Notes: generated from the letters alone by a model not told the origin. A DNA stretch of 34,872 bases from Bacteroidales bacterium (GCA_017617655.1 JAFZVU010000086.1:1-34872); one strand, 5' to 3'. Shown: positions 16,891-24,727, counted from the first letter of the stretch. A program made the numbers and translations.

Positions 16891-17043
16891 ATGAAACGTA
16901 CATTTCAACCCTCACAGCGCAAGCGCCGCAACAAACATGGCTTCCGCGAGCGTATGTCGACTCCCAACGGACGCAGGGTGCTTGCTGCACGCCGCCGTCA
17001 CGGTCGCAAGAAACTGACCGTATCAAGCGAAGACCAGTTCTAA
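16891..17043 (+). CDS. rpmH: 50S ribosomal protein L34
   Basis: 50 residues, very basic, with the complete L34 signature: [21 protein letters not shown], then [21 protein letters not shown]. It ends in a short acidic VSSEDQF tail as in other Bacteroidota. It binds 23S rRNA in the large subunit. It has its own promoter and its own terminator, so it forms a single-gene unit. It is not beside dnaA or rnpA as in many other bacteria. Confidence 0.97.
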   Translation: MKRTFQPSQRKRRNKHGFRERMSTPNGRRVLAARRRHGRKKLTVSSEDQF

Positions 17044-17060
17044 CCTTGTCCTTGCTTGAA

Positions 17061-17099
17061 GGCAATATGAGGCATCTCCTTTGCGGGGTTGCCTTTTTT
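17061..17099 (+). terminator. Probable rpmH terminator
   Basis: A stem GGCAAT / GTTGCC closes a 22-base inner region with a minor GAG/CTC pairing, followed directly by six T. It starts 17 bases after the rpmH stop. The next gene's promoter overlaps its 3' half. Confidence 0.6.
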
Positions 17100-17110
17100 G
17101 TTTAAATTTG
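17080..17110 (+). promoter_or_regulatory. Promoter of the PASTA-rluD-deaminase operon
   Basis: -33 TTTG at 17080-17083, a 19-base spacer, then -7 TAAATTTG at 17103-17110. The -33 box lies inside the rpmH terminator. The -7 box ends only 5 bases before the first in-frame ATG (17116). Confidence 0.7.
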
Positions 17111-17115
17111 TGCTT

Positions 17116-17955
17116 ATGGAAAAGAATACTGACAAAGGTGCCGGCAAAGGCGAGAAGATGCTGAGGAAGAACTTCCTGGCGGGCATCATCTTCGTCATTG
17201 TGCTGCTTATATTGGCTTCGCTGGGTCTAAGGACCTGCACGCGCCATAACAAGGAACTCACAGTCCCCGATTTCAAGACCCTGAGCCTCGCCGACGCGAG
17301 GGCCCTTGCCTCGAAGAACGACCTCCGTCTGGACGTCGTAGATTCGGTGTATGTAAAGAGACTTGCGCACGGAGCAGTTTACCGTCAGAATCCTGAGGCC
17401 GGAGCTGCTGTCAAGAAAGGCCGCCGCATCCTTATCACTATCAATTCCATGACTCCGCAGATGACCTCAGTTCCCAATGTGGTGGGTTATTCTCTCCGCC
17501 AGGCAAGTGCTGAACTAGCATCCAGAGGCCTCACTATCGGCGAGCTCATCTACCGTACCGACATGGCTACCAACAATGTGCTGGAACAGCGCTACAAAGG
17601 CCGCCAGGTAATCCCCGGCTCCCAGGTGGAGACCGAATCGGCCATCGACCTGGTGCTTGGTCTGAATCCTTCGGACAACATTACCTATGTCCCTTATGTG
17701 GTGGGCTACACAGCTCAGCTTGCCGCCAATTCCATCAACGACAACTCCCTGAACGTAGGTCTGGTGAAGTATGACGACACTGTCAAGGATTACCGCGACT
17801 CTCTCAGCGCGGTTGTCTACCGCCAGAGCCCGATGCCCGTAGTAAGCACTAATGAAGAAGGCGAGGCAAACGTAGTGGGCACACGCGGAGTGGTTATGGG
17901 CAGCAAGGTCGACATCTATCTTACCCTCGATCCTGAAAAGGTCGTTTCCAGGTAA
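17116..17955 (+). CDS. Membrane-anchored PASTA-domain protein
   Basis: 279 residues from the ATG at 17116. There is a short basic cytoplasmic N-terminus, one membrane helix (about residues 20-38, FLAGIIFVIVLLILASLGL), and three PASTA repeats outside (about 47-111, 116-186 and 190-276). The repeats show VPDFKTLSLADARALA, VPNVVGYSLRQASAELAS and VPYVVGYTAQLAANSI. PASTA repeats in other proteins bind peptidoglycan stem peptides or activate cell-wall enzymes. Here there is no kinase or penicillin-binding domain, as in stand-alone Bacteroidota versions found beside rluD. The promoter sits so close that the mRNA would be nearly leaderless. A second ATG at 17158, with AAAGG 12 bases before it, would give a 265-residue product that keeps all domains. 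Confidence 0.85.
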   Translation: MEKNTDKGAGKGEKMLRKNFLAGIIFVIVLLILASLGLRTCTRHNKELTVPDFKTLSLADARALASKNDLRLDVVDSVYVKRLAHGAVYRQNPEAGAAVKKGRRILITINSMTPQMTSVPNVVGYSLRQASAELASRGLTIGELIYRTDMATNNVLEQRYKGRQVIPGSQVETESAIDLVLGLNPSDNITYVPYVVGYTAQLAANSINDNSLNVGLVKYDDTVKDYRDSLSAVVYRQSPMPVVSTNEEGEANVVGTRGVVMGSKVDIYLTLDPEKVVSR

Positions 17956-17960
17956 CTGTC

Positions 17961-19010
17961 ATGACTGAAGACGACAGCCTCCTTCTCCCGGAAGAGGAAA
18001 TGTTCGAGCATTTCCGCTTTGTCAGCGACAAGGGGCAGGGGCTGCTGCGCGTTGACAAGTACATCACCGAGCACATGGAGCAGACCTCCCGCCACAGGGT
18101 GCAGCTCGCCATCGATGCAGGATACGTGCGTGTCAACGACAAGATAGTCAAGGCGAACTACAAGGTCAAGCCGCTGGATGTCATCACGATAGTGATGCCT
18201 TACCAGCGACGCGGATTCGAAGTGGTTCCCGAAAACATCCCTCTCGACATAGTCTATGAAGACGAAGACCTGCTCGTGGTGAACAAGCCTCCCGGACTGG
18301 TGGTCCATCCCGGCCACGGTCATATAACAGGCACCCTTGTCAACGCTCTGGCATACCACCTCGGCATCAGCCAGGGGCCGGAAGGGGAGGATGACCGCAT
18401 GGGCATCCTGGTTCACCGCATCGACAAAGACACTTCCGGACTGCTGCTGGTGGCCAAGAATGAAGATGCCCAGATGTTCCTCTCCAGGCAGTTCTTCTAT
18501 CACACCATAGAGCGCACCTACGTGGCGCTGGTGTGGGGCAACGTCACCGAAGACTCCGGCACGGTCGAAGGCAACATAGGCCGCGACCCCAACGACCGAA
18601 TGCGCTTCAAGGTATTTCCCGAGGGCGACCAGGGCAAGACGGCCGTGACACATTACAAAGTGCTTGAGCGTTTCGGATACGTTACGCTCGTGGAATGCAA
18701 GCTGGAGACAGGCCGCACCCACCAGATCAGGGTGCACATGAACTACATAGGCCATCCGCTGTTCAACGACGACCGCTACGGCGGAGACCGCGTGCTCAAA
18801 GGCCCCCTTTACACCAAATACAAACAGTTCATAGACAACTGCTTCGACATTATGCCCCGTCAGGCCTTGCACGCCAAGACCCTTGGTTTCATCCATCCAC
18901 GCACCCGCAAGGAAGTCTTTTTCGACAGCGAGATCCCGGCCGACATGCAGGCTCTGATTGACAAGTGGAGAAAATATGCGGCAAGGCTGAATGAAGCCGA
19001 AGAAATTTAA
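17961..19010 (+). CDS. rluD: 23S rRNA pseudouridine synthase, RluD type
   Basis: 349 residues. An N-terminal S4 RNA-binding domain (RVDKYITEHMEQTSRHRVQLAIDAGYVRVND) is followed by the RluA-family catalytic domain. The catalytic aspartate lies in VHRIDKDTSGLLLVAK. Other motifs are VVNKPPGLVVHPGHG, the TGRTHQIRVHMNYIGHPLFND stretch and RQALHAKTLGF. It isomerises uridines in 23S rRNA helix 69 or nearby sites. It is 5 bases after the PASTA gene, a pairing common in Bacteroidota. Confidence 0.93.
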   Translation: MTEDDSLLLPEEEMFEHFRFVSDKGQGLLRVDKYITEHMEQTSRHRVQLAIDAGYVRVNDKIVKANYKVKPLDVITIVMPYQRRGFEVVPENIPLDIVYEDEDLLVVNKPPGLVVHPGHGHITGTLVNALAYHLGISQGPEGEDDRMGILVHRIDKDTSGLLLVAKNEDAQMFLSRQFFYHTIERTYVALVWGNVTEDSGTVEGNIGRDPNDRMRFKVFPEGDQGKTAVTHYKVLERFGYVTLVECKLETGRTHQIRVHMNYIGHPLFNDDRYGGDRVLKGPLYTKYKQFIDNCFDIMPRQALHAKTLGFIHPRTRKEVFFDSEIPADMQALIDKWRKYAARLNEAEEI

Positions 19011-19024
19011 GTAAATTGCAACTT

Positions 19025-20287
19025 ATGAACGAAATCCTACTGAAGAACGTATATGCACGCGGCAAGAGATGCGACATCCTTGTCCTTGGCAACATCATAT
19101 CGAAGATTGCAGATTCAATAGATGCTCCTGCAGCTGAAGTTATAGACTGCAGCCGCATGGCCGCCATTCCCGGCTTCATCAACATGCATACCCATGCCGC
19201 CATGACCATGACGCGCAGCGCCAAGGAAGACACTCCGCTCATGCCCTGGCTCCAGCATATATGGAAGATAGAGGCCCAGATAGACGAAGAAATCCTCTAC
19301 TGGGGCAACAAGCTGGCCTGCCTTGAGATGATAAAGACGGGCACCACCTGTTACAATGACATGTACTGGGGTGTCGGCATTGCCGCCAGGGCCTGCGATG
19401 AGATGGGTATCCGCGGAGTCCATTCGTACTGCATGCTCGACAACGGCGACATGGTCAAGGCTGAGAAGGAGCGCAGGGCCCTCGTCCGGGCATGGGAAGA
19501 GTCTCAGTCGTTCTCTTCGCTCAACATCTTTTCCGTGTCGGTGCATGCGCCGTACACCGTATGCGAACAGAACATGCGCTGGGCGAACGAATTCGCCCGC
19601 GAACACGACTTGCTCCTGCACATCCACCTGAGCGAGACTGAGCAGGAAATAATTGATTCACAGAACAAATGGGGCTGCTCACCGGTGGAATACTGCGAGC
19701 GCCTGGGCATGCTCAGCGATCGTATGATCGCCGCCCACAGCCTCTGGCTGAGCCCTCATGACATAGAGCTGATGGGAAAATACGGTGTTACGGCCGTGCA
19801 CAACGTCAACAGCAACCTGAAGATTTCCAGCGGCTACAAGTTCCCGATGGAAGAGCTCATCGCGGCCGGTGCCAACGTCACTCTGGGCACCGACGGCTGC
19901 GGCAGCTCCAATAATCTCGACATGCTCGAAGCCCTCAAGACAGCCGCGCTGCTGCAGAAGGCATGGCGCAAGAATCCTGCTGCAATTCCTCTTGATACCC
20001 TGCTTAAGATTGGCTCCGAGAATGCGGCTAAGGCAATAGGTCTCAATGCCGGAAAGATAGAGGAGGGCAAGCTGGCCGACATAGTGCTCATCGACATGAA
20101 CAACGTATGGTTCACACCCAATTACGATTTCGAGGCCAACCTGGTGTATTCCGCCAACAGTTCGTGCGTAGACACCGTGATCTGCGACGGACGCATAGTC
20201 ATGCGTGGCCGCAAGGTCGAGGGAGAACAGGAAATCCTCGACAATGCAGCCGCCTGTGGAGAACGTCTGATGTCGAGGATCCTCTAA
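19025..20287 (+). CDS. mtaD: 5-methylthioadenosine/S-adenosylhomocysteine deaminase (amidohydrolase family)
   Basis: 420-residue metal-dependent deaminase converting SAH to S-inosylhomocysteine, or MTA to its inosine analogue. Metal and substrate motifs: GFINMHTHAAM (His55, His57), HIHLSETEQE, AAHSLWLSPHDIELM and LGTDGCGSSNNLDML with its metal aspartate. The C-terminal composite domain (GKIEEGKLADIVLIDM) is typical. I chose the ATG at 19025, 14 bases after rluD; a TTG three codons upstream is less likely. Family members also include guanine or other heterocycle deaminases, but the SNNLDM segment favours MTA/SAH. It ends 18 bases from the convergent reductase gene, with no convincing terminator. 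Confidence 0.85.
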   Translation: MNEILLKNVYARGKRCDILVLGNIISKIADSIDAPAAEVIDCSRMAAIPGFINMHTHAAMTMTRSAKEDTPLMPWLQHIWKIEAQIDEEILYWGNKLACLEMIKTGTTCYNDMYWGVGIAARACDEMGIRGVHSYCMLDNGDMVKAEKERRALVRAWEESQSFSSLNIFSVSVHAPYTVCEQNMRWANEFAREHDLLLHIHLSETEQEIIDSQNKWGCSPVEYCERLGMLSDRMIAAHSLWLSPHDIELMGKYGVTAVHNVNSNLKISSGYKFPMEELIAAGANVTLGTDGCGSSNNLDMLEALKTAALLQKAWRKNPAAIPLDTLLKIGSENAAKAIGLNAGKIEEGKLADIVLIDMNNVWFTPNYDFEANLVYSANSSCVDTVICDGRIVMRGRKVEGEQEILDNAAACGERLMSRIL

Positions 20288-20305
20288 TCCTGATTATTTA
20301 CAGAA

Positions 20306-21106
20306 TTACATTGGTTCTATCTTCCTGCTGAGCTTCGCGCAGAGGCCCGGGAAGAAGCGTTTTATGTAGACCATCAGCAGTTCCTTGCGGCCTACGAGCA
20401 CCTCTCTCTTGCGTTTGAGGATAGCCTTGCAGATCTTTTCGCCGGCCTTTTCGGCGGTCAGGCCGGAGGCCTGTCCGGCGTCAAGCTTGCCGTGCTGCTT
20501 GCCGCCCTTCTCGAGGGCGAAGAAAGAGATGTTGGTCTGCACTCGGCCGGGACACACTATAGTTACACGGATTCCCTGGTCGTAATATTCAGCAGCCAGA
20601 GTCTCGAAGAAGCCGTAGAGGGCGTGCTTCGAAGAACTGTAGGTGCAGCGCAGCGGGAAGCCGAAGCGTCCGTTGATGCTGGTGGTTACTGCTATCTGCC
20701 CGCGGATGCCGTCCTTCGGCTCCCTTGCCAGCATCCTCGGAAGGATTTCCTTGGCCAGCAGGACAGGGGAGAAGAAGTTAAGCTCCATGATCTTGCGGAT
20801 CATAGGCTCGTCTGTATCTATCACGTTGGTCCTCTGGCTTATGCCTGCATTGCAGTAGAGGACGTCGACGCCGCCGTCGATGGCGTTCCACGCCTCTTCT
20901 GCCAGGCTGGGAATATCCTTGGTTTCCAGAAGGTTGAAAGGCAGGGTCCTCACCTCGGGAGCACCTTTCTTGCGGCATTCTTCCGCGGTGGTGTAGAGCT
21001 CCGGGGCTTCGAGGGCAGTGAGGATAACGTTGTGCCCCCTGGAAGCGAAACTGTATGCCGTAGCCTGTCCTATGCCGGACGAGGCTCCTGTAATCCAGAC
21101 ATTCAT
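20306..21106 (-). CDS. Short-chain dehydrogenase, candidate 3-keto-sulfonolipid (3-ketocapnine) reductase
   Basis: 266-residue classical SDR. The cofactor motif is TGASSGIG at residues 6-13, NAG is at 86-88, the catalytic serine is probably in TTSINGRFG, and YSSSK is at 156-160 (Tyr156, Lys160). CPGRVQTNIS follows. The C-terminal region after residue 230 is basic and hydrophobic (MVYIKRFFPGLCAKL), fitting membrane association, as in DHRS7-like and 3-ketosphinganine reductases. It is the last gene of the four-gene minus-strand operon and its start overlaps the upstream stop by 4 bases. By context it would reduce the 3-keto product of the acyl-condensing enzyme. The assignment is inference; the SDR fold itself is certain. 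Confidence 0.8.
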   Translation of the reverse strand: MNVWITGASSGIGQATAYSFASRGHNVILTALEAPELYTTAEECRKKGAPEVRTLPFNLLETKDIPSLAEEAWNAIDGGVDVLYCNAGISQRTNVIDTDEPMIRKIMELNFFSPVLLAKEILPRMLAREPKDGIRGQIAVTTSINGRFGFPLRCTYSSSKHALYGFFETLAAEYYDQGIRVTIVCPGRVQTNISFFALEKGGKQHGKLDAGQASGLTAEKAGEKICKAILKRKREVLVGRKELLMVYIKRFFPGLCAKLSRKIEPM

Positions 21107-22326
21107 GCCAGCTCCTCCACTTCACGGGCGAACCACCTGGCCCTTTCGCTGCCTTCGCCTATGTTAAGCAGGATAGTTTCACCCTGGTGGATCATGTTCT
21201 CTTCGAGAGCCTTGAAGAAGCCTGCGAAGCAGACCATCGAAGCCGGGCCGAATATGACACCGGTCTTGCTCTGTATCTCCTTTGCCAGAGCAGCCAGGTC
21301 AGATTCTACTACTCTGACGAAACCGCCCTTGGTCTCTTTCACCATCGGGGCAACTGTCGGGTACATGCCCGGAGTGCCTGCCGACAGGATGGAGATCCTG
21401 GTCTGCGGGATAACGGTGGGGAAGTCCTTCTCCCAGCCTTTGGGGAAATGCTCTGCAGTGGCTTTCTCCCACGCGCGGACCATAGGGTCGCAGGTGTCCT
21501 GTTGCGCGAGGATAAGACGCGGCATCTTTATGTTCTTGTCGTAGTATTTCTGAAGCTCGCGAACACCTTTGTCAAGGGCGATGGGGCCTGTGCCGCCGGC
21601 TACGGCCTGGAAGAACACGTCCGGCATCTTGCCCAGCTGGCGCAGGAACTCGAAGGCCATGGTGCGCTTAGCCTCTACGCGGATGGGGTCGATGTTGCCG
21701 GCTGATATGAGCACATTCTCGCTTACATGGAAGTCTGCGGCCTCTTTCTTGGCAGCACCGTATCCACCCTGGGAGATGTGAAGCACCTGTCCGTGAGAGC
21801 GGATGGTGTCGGCGGTGTCCTTGCACACGTCGTTAGGCATGAACACGTCGAAGGTTACGCCGGCCAGAGCACAATAACGGCTGAACGCAGTGGCTGCATT
21901 GCCGGTAGAGGCGAGGCAGAAGCGCTTTACACCCTTCTCCTTGAAGATAGAGCCGCCGAGGGCTGCAGCGATGTCCTTGAAGGTGCCGCTGCCGCCGTTA
22001 AGGTCGTTGCGCACTACGTATACCTTGCAGTCTACGCAGTGTCTCTCCTTTGCGTATTCCTCCAGGAAGCCCCACTCTTCGATGGGCTCGGCGCCCTCGC
22101 CGCATGACACTATGTTGTCGCGGCTTTCCAGCGGGAGGAAGTCGAAGTAGCGGAAGAGGCTGTCCTGCCCGTCGCCGCCTTCGAACAACTTGCTGTAGTC
22201 GGCGTCGTAAACGGCTTCAGCCTTCTGGCAGCCGCAGCTGCATTTCTGGTCGTGTGCGAACCAGTCTGCGAAGTCGCCGCAGTCGGCGCCGCAGGCCGTG
22301 CATATCAGTTTGTATTTCTTGCTCAT
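21103..22326 (-). CDS. Threonine-synthase-like PLP enzyme, candidate cysteate synthase
   Basis: 407 residues of fold-type II PLP enzyme. The N-terminus is a zinc-ribbon-like segment (Cys9, Cys12, then Cys29, Cys31, Cys33). The PLP lysine is Lys117 in NGGSGTFKDIAA, STGNAATAF contacts substrate, and AVAGGTGPIALDKG is the glycine-rich phosphate loop. Automated annotation would probably say threonine synthase. Methanogen cysteate synthase, which makes L-cysteate from phosphoserine and sulfite, is a known paralogue of this fold with similar length. The gene lies 1 base after an alpha-oxoamine synthase and overlaps a reductase, with no homoserine or threonine genes nearby. A role supplying cysteate for sulfonolipid is therefore favoured. 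Distinguishing it from true threonine synthase needs active-site comparison. Confidence 0.75.
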   Translation of the reverse strand: MSKKYKLICTACGADCGDFADWFAHDQKCSCGCQKAEAVYDADYSKLFEGGDGQDSLFRYFDFLPLESRDNIVSCGEGAEPIEEWGFLEEYAKERHCVDCKVYVVRNDLNGGSGTFKDIAAALGGSIFKEKGVKRFCLASTGNAATAFSRYCALAGVTFDVFMPNDVCKDTADTIRSHGQVLHISQGGYGAAKKEAADFHVSENVLISAGNIDPIRVEAKRTMAFEFLRQLGKMPDVFFQAVAGGTGPIALDKGVRELQKYYDKNIKMPRLILAQQDTCDPMVRAWEKATAEHFPKGWEKDFPTVIPQTRISILSAGTPGMYPTVAPMVKETKGGFVRVVESDLAALAKEIQSKTGVIFGPASMVCFAGFFKALEENMIHQGETILLNIGEGSERARWFAREVEELA

Positions 22327-22327
22327 G

Positions 22328-23599
22328 TTATTTCTTCTTCAGAAGAGTTGAAAGGTCGGGGGCGGCGTGGTCGTAGAAACCTTTGGCCAGATTTTCCTTG
22401 ATCTCCTTGAATGCGTTGAGTGTGTAGTCGACATCTTCGATGCTGTGGGCAGCGGTGGGGATGATGCGGAAGATTATCATGCCCTTCGGGATGACAGGGT
22501 AGATTACCACTGAGCAGAAGATGTGGTATCTCTCGCGCAGGTCGACAGCCATGTTCATGGCCTGATACTCGCCTCCGAAGATCCTGACGGGAGTGACGCA
22601 TGCCTCTGCAGGGCCGATTTCGAAGCCCATGTCGCGGAAACCGTTCTGCAGGCGGCGGGTAACCGTCCACAGTTTCTTGCGCAGCTCGTCACCCTCGGCG
22701 GAGCGGATGATCTCAAGACGCTTCAGACAGCCCTCTACGATAGGCATAGGGAGCGACTTGGCGTATATCTGAGAACGCATGTTGTATTTCAAAAAGTCGA
22801 TGATAGGCTTCTCGCTGGCTACGAAACCGCCTATGACGGCCATAGACTTGGCGTATGCGCCGATGTAGATGTCGACTTCGTCCATGACGCCGAAATGCTC
22901 GCTTGTACCACGGCCGGTGGGGCCCATCACGCCGAATCCGTGAGCGTCGTCGATCAGGATGCGGAATTTGTATTTCTTCTTGAGGGCGCAGATCTGGTCG
23001 AGGATGCCGAGGGCTCCGGTCATTCCGTATACACCTTCGGTGATAAGGAGGACTCCGCCGCCCTGCTCTTCGGCGAGCTGGGTGGCGACTTTGAGCTTCT
23101 GCTCGCAGCTTACGATGTCGTTATGCTTGTATGAGAATGCCTTTCCGGTGTGGAGACGTTTTCCGTCGAGCAGGCAGGCGTGCGCCTCTGCATCGAATAC
23201 TATCACATCATGACGGCTCACGAGGGAGTCGATGGTAGATACGATGCCCTGGTAACCGAAGTTGAACTCGAAAGCAGCTTCCTTGTGTTCGAAATCTGCC
23301 AGTTCGCGCTCCAGACGCTCGTGGAGGTCTGAGTTGCCGGTGAGCATGCGGCTGCCCATGGGATATGCCATGCCCCATCTTGCTGCGGCTTCTGCGTCAA
23401 TCTTGCGGACTTCAGGATGGTTTGCCAGGCCCAGATAGTTGTTGAGGCTCCAGCAAAGCACTTCTTCGCCGTTGAAACGCATGTGCGGACCGATTTCACC
23501 TTCGAGCTTGGGGAATGCGTAATAACCTTCAGCCTGGTCTCTCCACTGGCCTATGGGGCCGCCGGTCGACTCTTTGATTCTGTCGAATATGTCTTTCAT
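22328..23599 (-). CDS. Alpha-oxoamine synthase, candidate cysteate fatty-acyl transferase of sulfonolipid synthesis
   Basis: 423-residue fold-type I PLP enzyme of the KAPA synthase / serine palmitoyltransferase family. Visible: SLNNYLGLANHPEV (50-65), GSRMLTGNSDLHERLE (82-97), the FDAEAHACLLDG segment with the PLP-stacking histidine, DDAHGFGVMG with Asp218, and the PLP lysine Lys251 in GAYAKSMAVIGG. The extended N-terminus (GPIGQWRDQAEGYYAFPKLEGE) and C-terminal PVIPKGMIIFRIIPTAAHSIEDVD resemble, from memory, the Bacteroidota group including the capnine-forming enzyme of Flavobacterium and SulA of Alistipes. Those condense cysteate with a long-chain acyl thioester to give 3-ketocapnine. Serine palmitoyltransferase or glycine acetyltransferase are the alternatives; the neighbouring cysteate-synthase-like gene decides the call. 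It overlaps the VOC gene by 4 bases. Confidence 0.8.
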   Translation of the reverse strand: MKDIFDRIKESTGGPIGQWRDQAEGYYAFPKLEGEIGPHMRFNGEEVLCWSLNNYLGLANHPEVRKIDAEAAARWGMAYPMGSRMLTGNSDLHERLERELADFEHKEAAFEFNFGYQGIVSTIDSLVSRHDVIVFDAEAHACLLDGKRLHTGKAFSYKHNDIVSCEQKLKVATQLAEEQGGGVLLITEGVYGMTGALGILDQICALKKKYKFRILIDDAHGFGVMGPTGRGTSEHFGVMDEVDIYIGAYAKSMAVIGGFVASEKPIIDFLKYNMRSQIYAKSLPMPIVEGCLKRLEIIRSAEGDELRKKLWTVTRRLQNGFRDMGFEIGPAEACVTPVRIFGGEYQAMNMAVDLRERYHIFCSVVIYPVIPKGMIIFRIIPTAAHSIEDVDYTLNAFKEIKENLAKGFYDHAAPDLSTLLKKK

Positions 23600-24672
23600 T
23601 TCTTTAAGGTTTTGATTTTTGTGAGCCCCATGAGCCGGAAGAGGAATTTTGGCAGAGGCTTCAGGGGGTTGCGTTTAGTCATGTCTATGTATATGCCGAG
23701 CTTCTTGAGCACGGGAATCTTCTGGGTTTCTACGAATTCGATGAGGGTGCCGTCGGGGTCTTCGATATATGTGAAGTGGCCGGATGCCGCACCCATGTCG
23801 AAACGTTCGTCGTTGGGGCAGCTGTCTACGGTGAAGGGGTGTCCCTTCTCGGCGCAGAATTCACCGAGAGCCCTCATGCCGGACACGTCGAAGCAGACCT
23901 GGATGAAGCCGGGGTCGCCCCAGTAGCGGCCTTCGTAGATCTTGCGGGGAGTGCGGTCGAGCGGCTGCACGAGCTCTATGTAGCTCTTGCCGAACAGTTC
24001 GCTGAATGCGCCTTTCGGACGTTTCAGGGGGGCCAGCAGGACTCTGCGGAAACGGCCTTCGCTGCAGGGCATCATGCTCCAGTCGTCGAAGGTGCCTTCC
24101 TCGTTGAATACCATTCTCTCGTATCCGAGCACCTCTGAGTAGAAGTTGATGGCAGCGTGCATGTCGGTAACGCCGATCACGGCTCCGCATACGCCGCCGT
24201 TGTTGCGCCCCTGGTTGATGAATACGTCACTGCCGGAAGCAACCTGGAAATAGTTGCCCCAGGGGTCTTTGATCCAGAATGTGGGACGCCCGTCAGGGGT
24301 TTTGGAAAGCGGACCTACGTTTACGTTCTGTGCGCTCAGTTCGCGGTGGAAGGCGGGAACGTTGTTGCTGCGTATCTTCACAGCAAAGATGCCGGTGTCT
24401 CCGGCAGAAATGTCGAACGCCGCCGGGCAGGGCTTGCGCTCAGAATACTGCCAGATTTCAAAACCGCTGCCACCCTGGAGGTTGACAGCGATGCAAGCGT
24501 GACGCTTCTGAGGCTGGCCGCCGGTATAGGGCAGCATCCTTTCAGCTACTGTGTCGTCTTCGAGAATACGGATGTTGGCGCCGAAGTGGTCGATGTACCA
24601 TTGCCAGCTTTCGTAGAAATTTTCGCAACCTACGCCGACCTGCTGGATTCCGCCGATGTTGAAATTTGCCAT
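23596..24672 (-). CDS. Two-module VOC-superfamily protein, first gene of the sulfonolipid-type operon
   Basis: 358 residues made of two vicinal-oxygen-chelate modules (about 1-150 and 160-320). Module 2 is the clearest: VIGVTDMHAAINFYSEVLGYE and YIEDPDGTLIEFVE. Module 1 has VGVGCENFYESWQWYIDHFG and WIKDPWGNYFQV. A basic C-terminal tail (KRNPLKPLPKFLFRLMGLTKIKTLKK) looks like a peripheral membrane anchor. By eye, several positions that carry metal His/Glu in glyoxalase-type enzymes hold Gln or other residues, so enzymatic activity is uncertain. Family roles include glyoxalase, dioxygenase, epimerase and ligand binding. It is the promoter-proximal gene and overlaps the acyltransferase start by 4 bases, implying a function in the same pathway. 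No specific reaction can be assigned. Confidence 0.75.
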   Translation of the reverse strand: MANFNIGGIQQVGVGCENFYESWQWYIDHFGANIRILEDDTVAERMLPYTGGQPQKRHACIAVNLQGGSGFEIWQYSERKPCPAAFDISAGDTGIFAVKIRSNNVPAFHRELSAQNVNVGPLSKTPDGRPTFWIKDPWGNYFQVASGSDVFINQGRNNGGVCGAVIGVTDMHAAINFYSEVLGYERMVFNEEGTFDDWSMMPCSEGRFRRVLLAPLKRPKGAFSELFGKSYIELVQPLDRTPRKIYEGRYWGDPGFIQVCFDVSGMRALGEFCAEKGHPFTVDSCPNDERFDMGAASGHFTYIEDPDGTLIEFVETQKIPVLKKLGIYIDMTKRNPLKPLPKFLFRLMGLTKIKTLKK

Positions 24673-24697
24673 AAATGAAAAGTAGGTCTATAATCCA

Positions 24698-24726
24698 CAA
24701 ATGTACAAAACTTTGATGTAATCAAA
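24698..24726 (-). promoter_or_regulatory. Promoter of the VOC / acyltransferase / cysteate synthase / reductase operon
   Basis: On the minus strand the -7 box is TACATTTG (24705-24698), 25 bases from the ATG. A TTTG lies at 24726-24723, with a 17-base spacer that is shorter than the ideal 19-21. Confidence 0.6.
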
Positions 24727-24727
24727 G
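24711..24727. repeat. 17-bp perfect inverted repeat, candidate operator
   Basis: CTTTGAT-GTA-ATCAAAG: 7-base arms around 3 bases. It spans the interval between the -33 and -7 boxes of the minus-strand operon promoter, a position where a bound protein would control transcription. Confidence 0.65.

Noticed and set aside
20276-20291. Terminator hairpin between the deaminase and reductase genes
   Set aside because: Only a 5-bp AGGAT/ATCCT stem with no T-run, mostly inside the coding sequence; too weak to list.
20492-21544. 350-residue plus-strand frame across the reductase and cysteate-synthase-like genes
   Set aside because: It crosses two real minus-strand genes, including their coupled start/stop, and shows no coherent fold.
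21103-22326. Housekeeping threonine synthase
   Set aside because: The fold fits, but no threonine or homoserine genes are near and the gene is sandwiched between a condensing enzyme and a reductase with coupled translation. Kept as an alternative, not as the main call.
22328-23599. Serine palmitoyltransferase for sphingolipids
   Set aside because: The same superfamily and fold, but the neighbouring cysteate-synthase-like gene and the extended N-terminus point to cysteate as substrate. It cannot be excluded without phylogeny.
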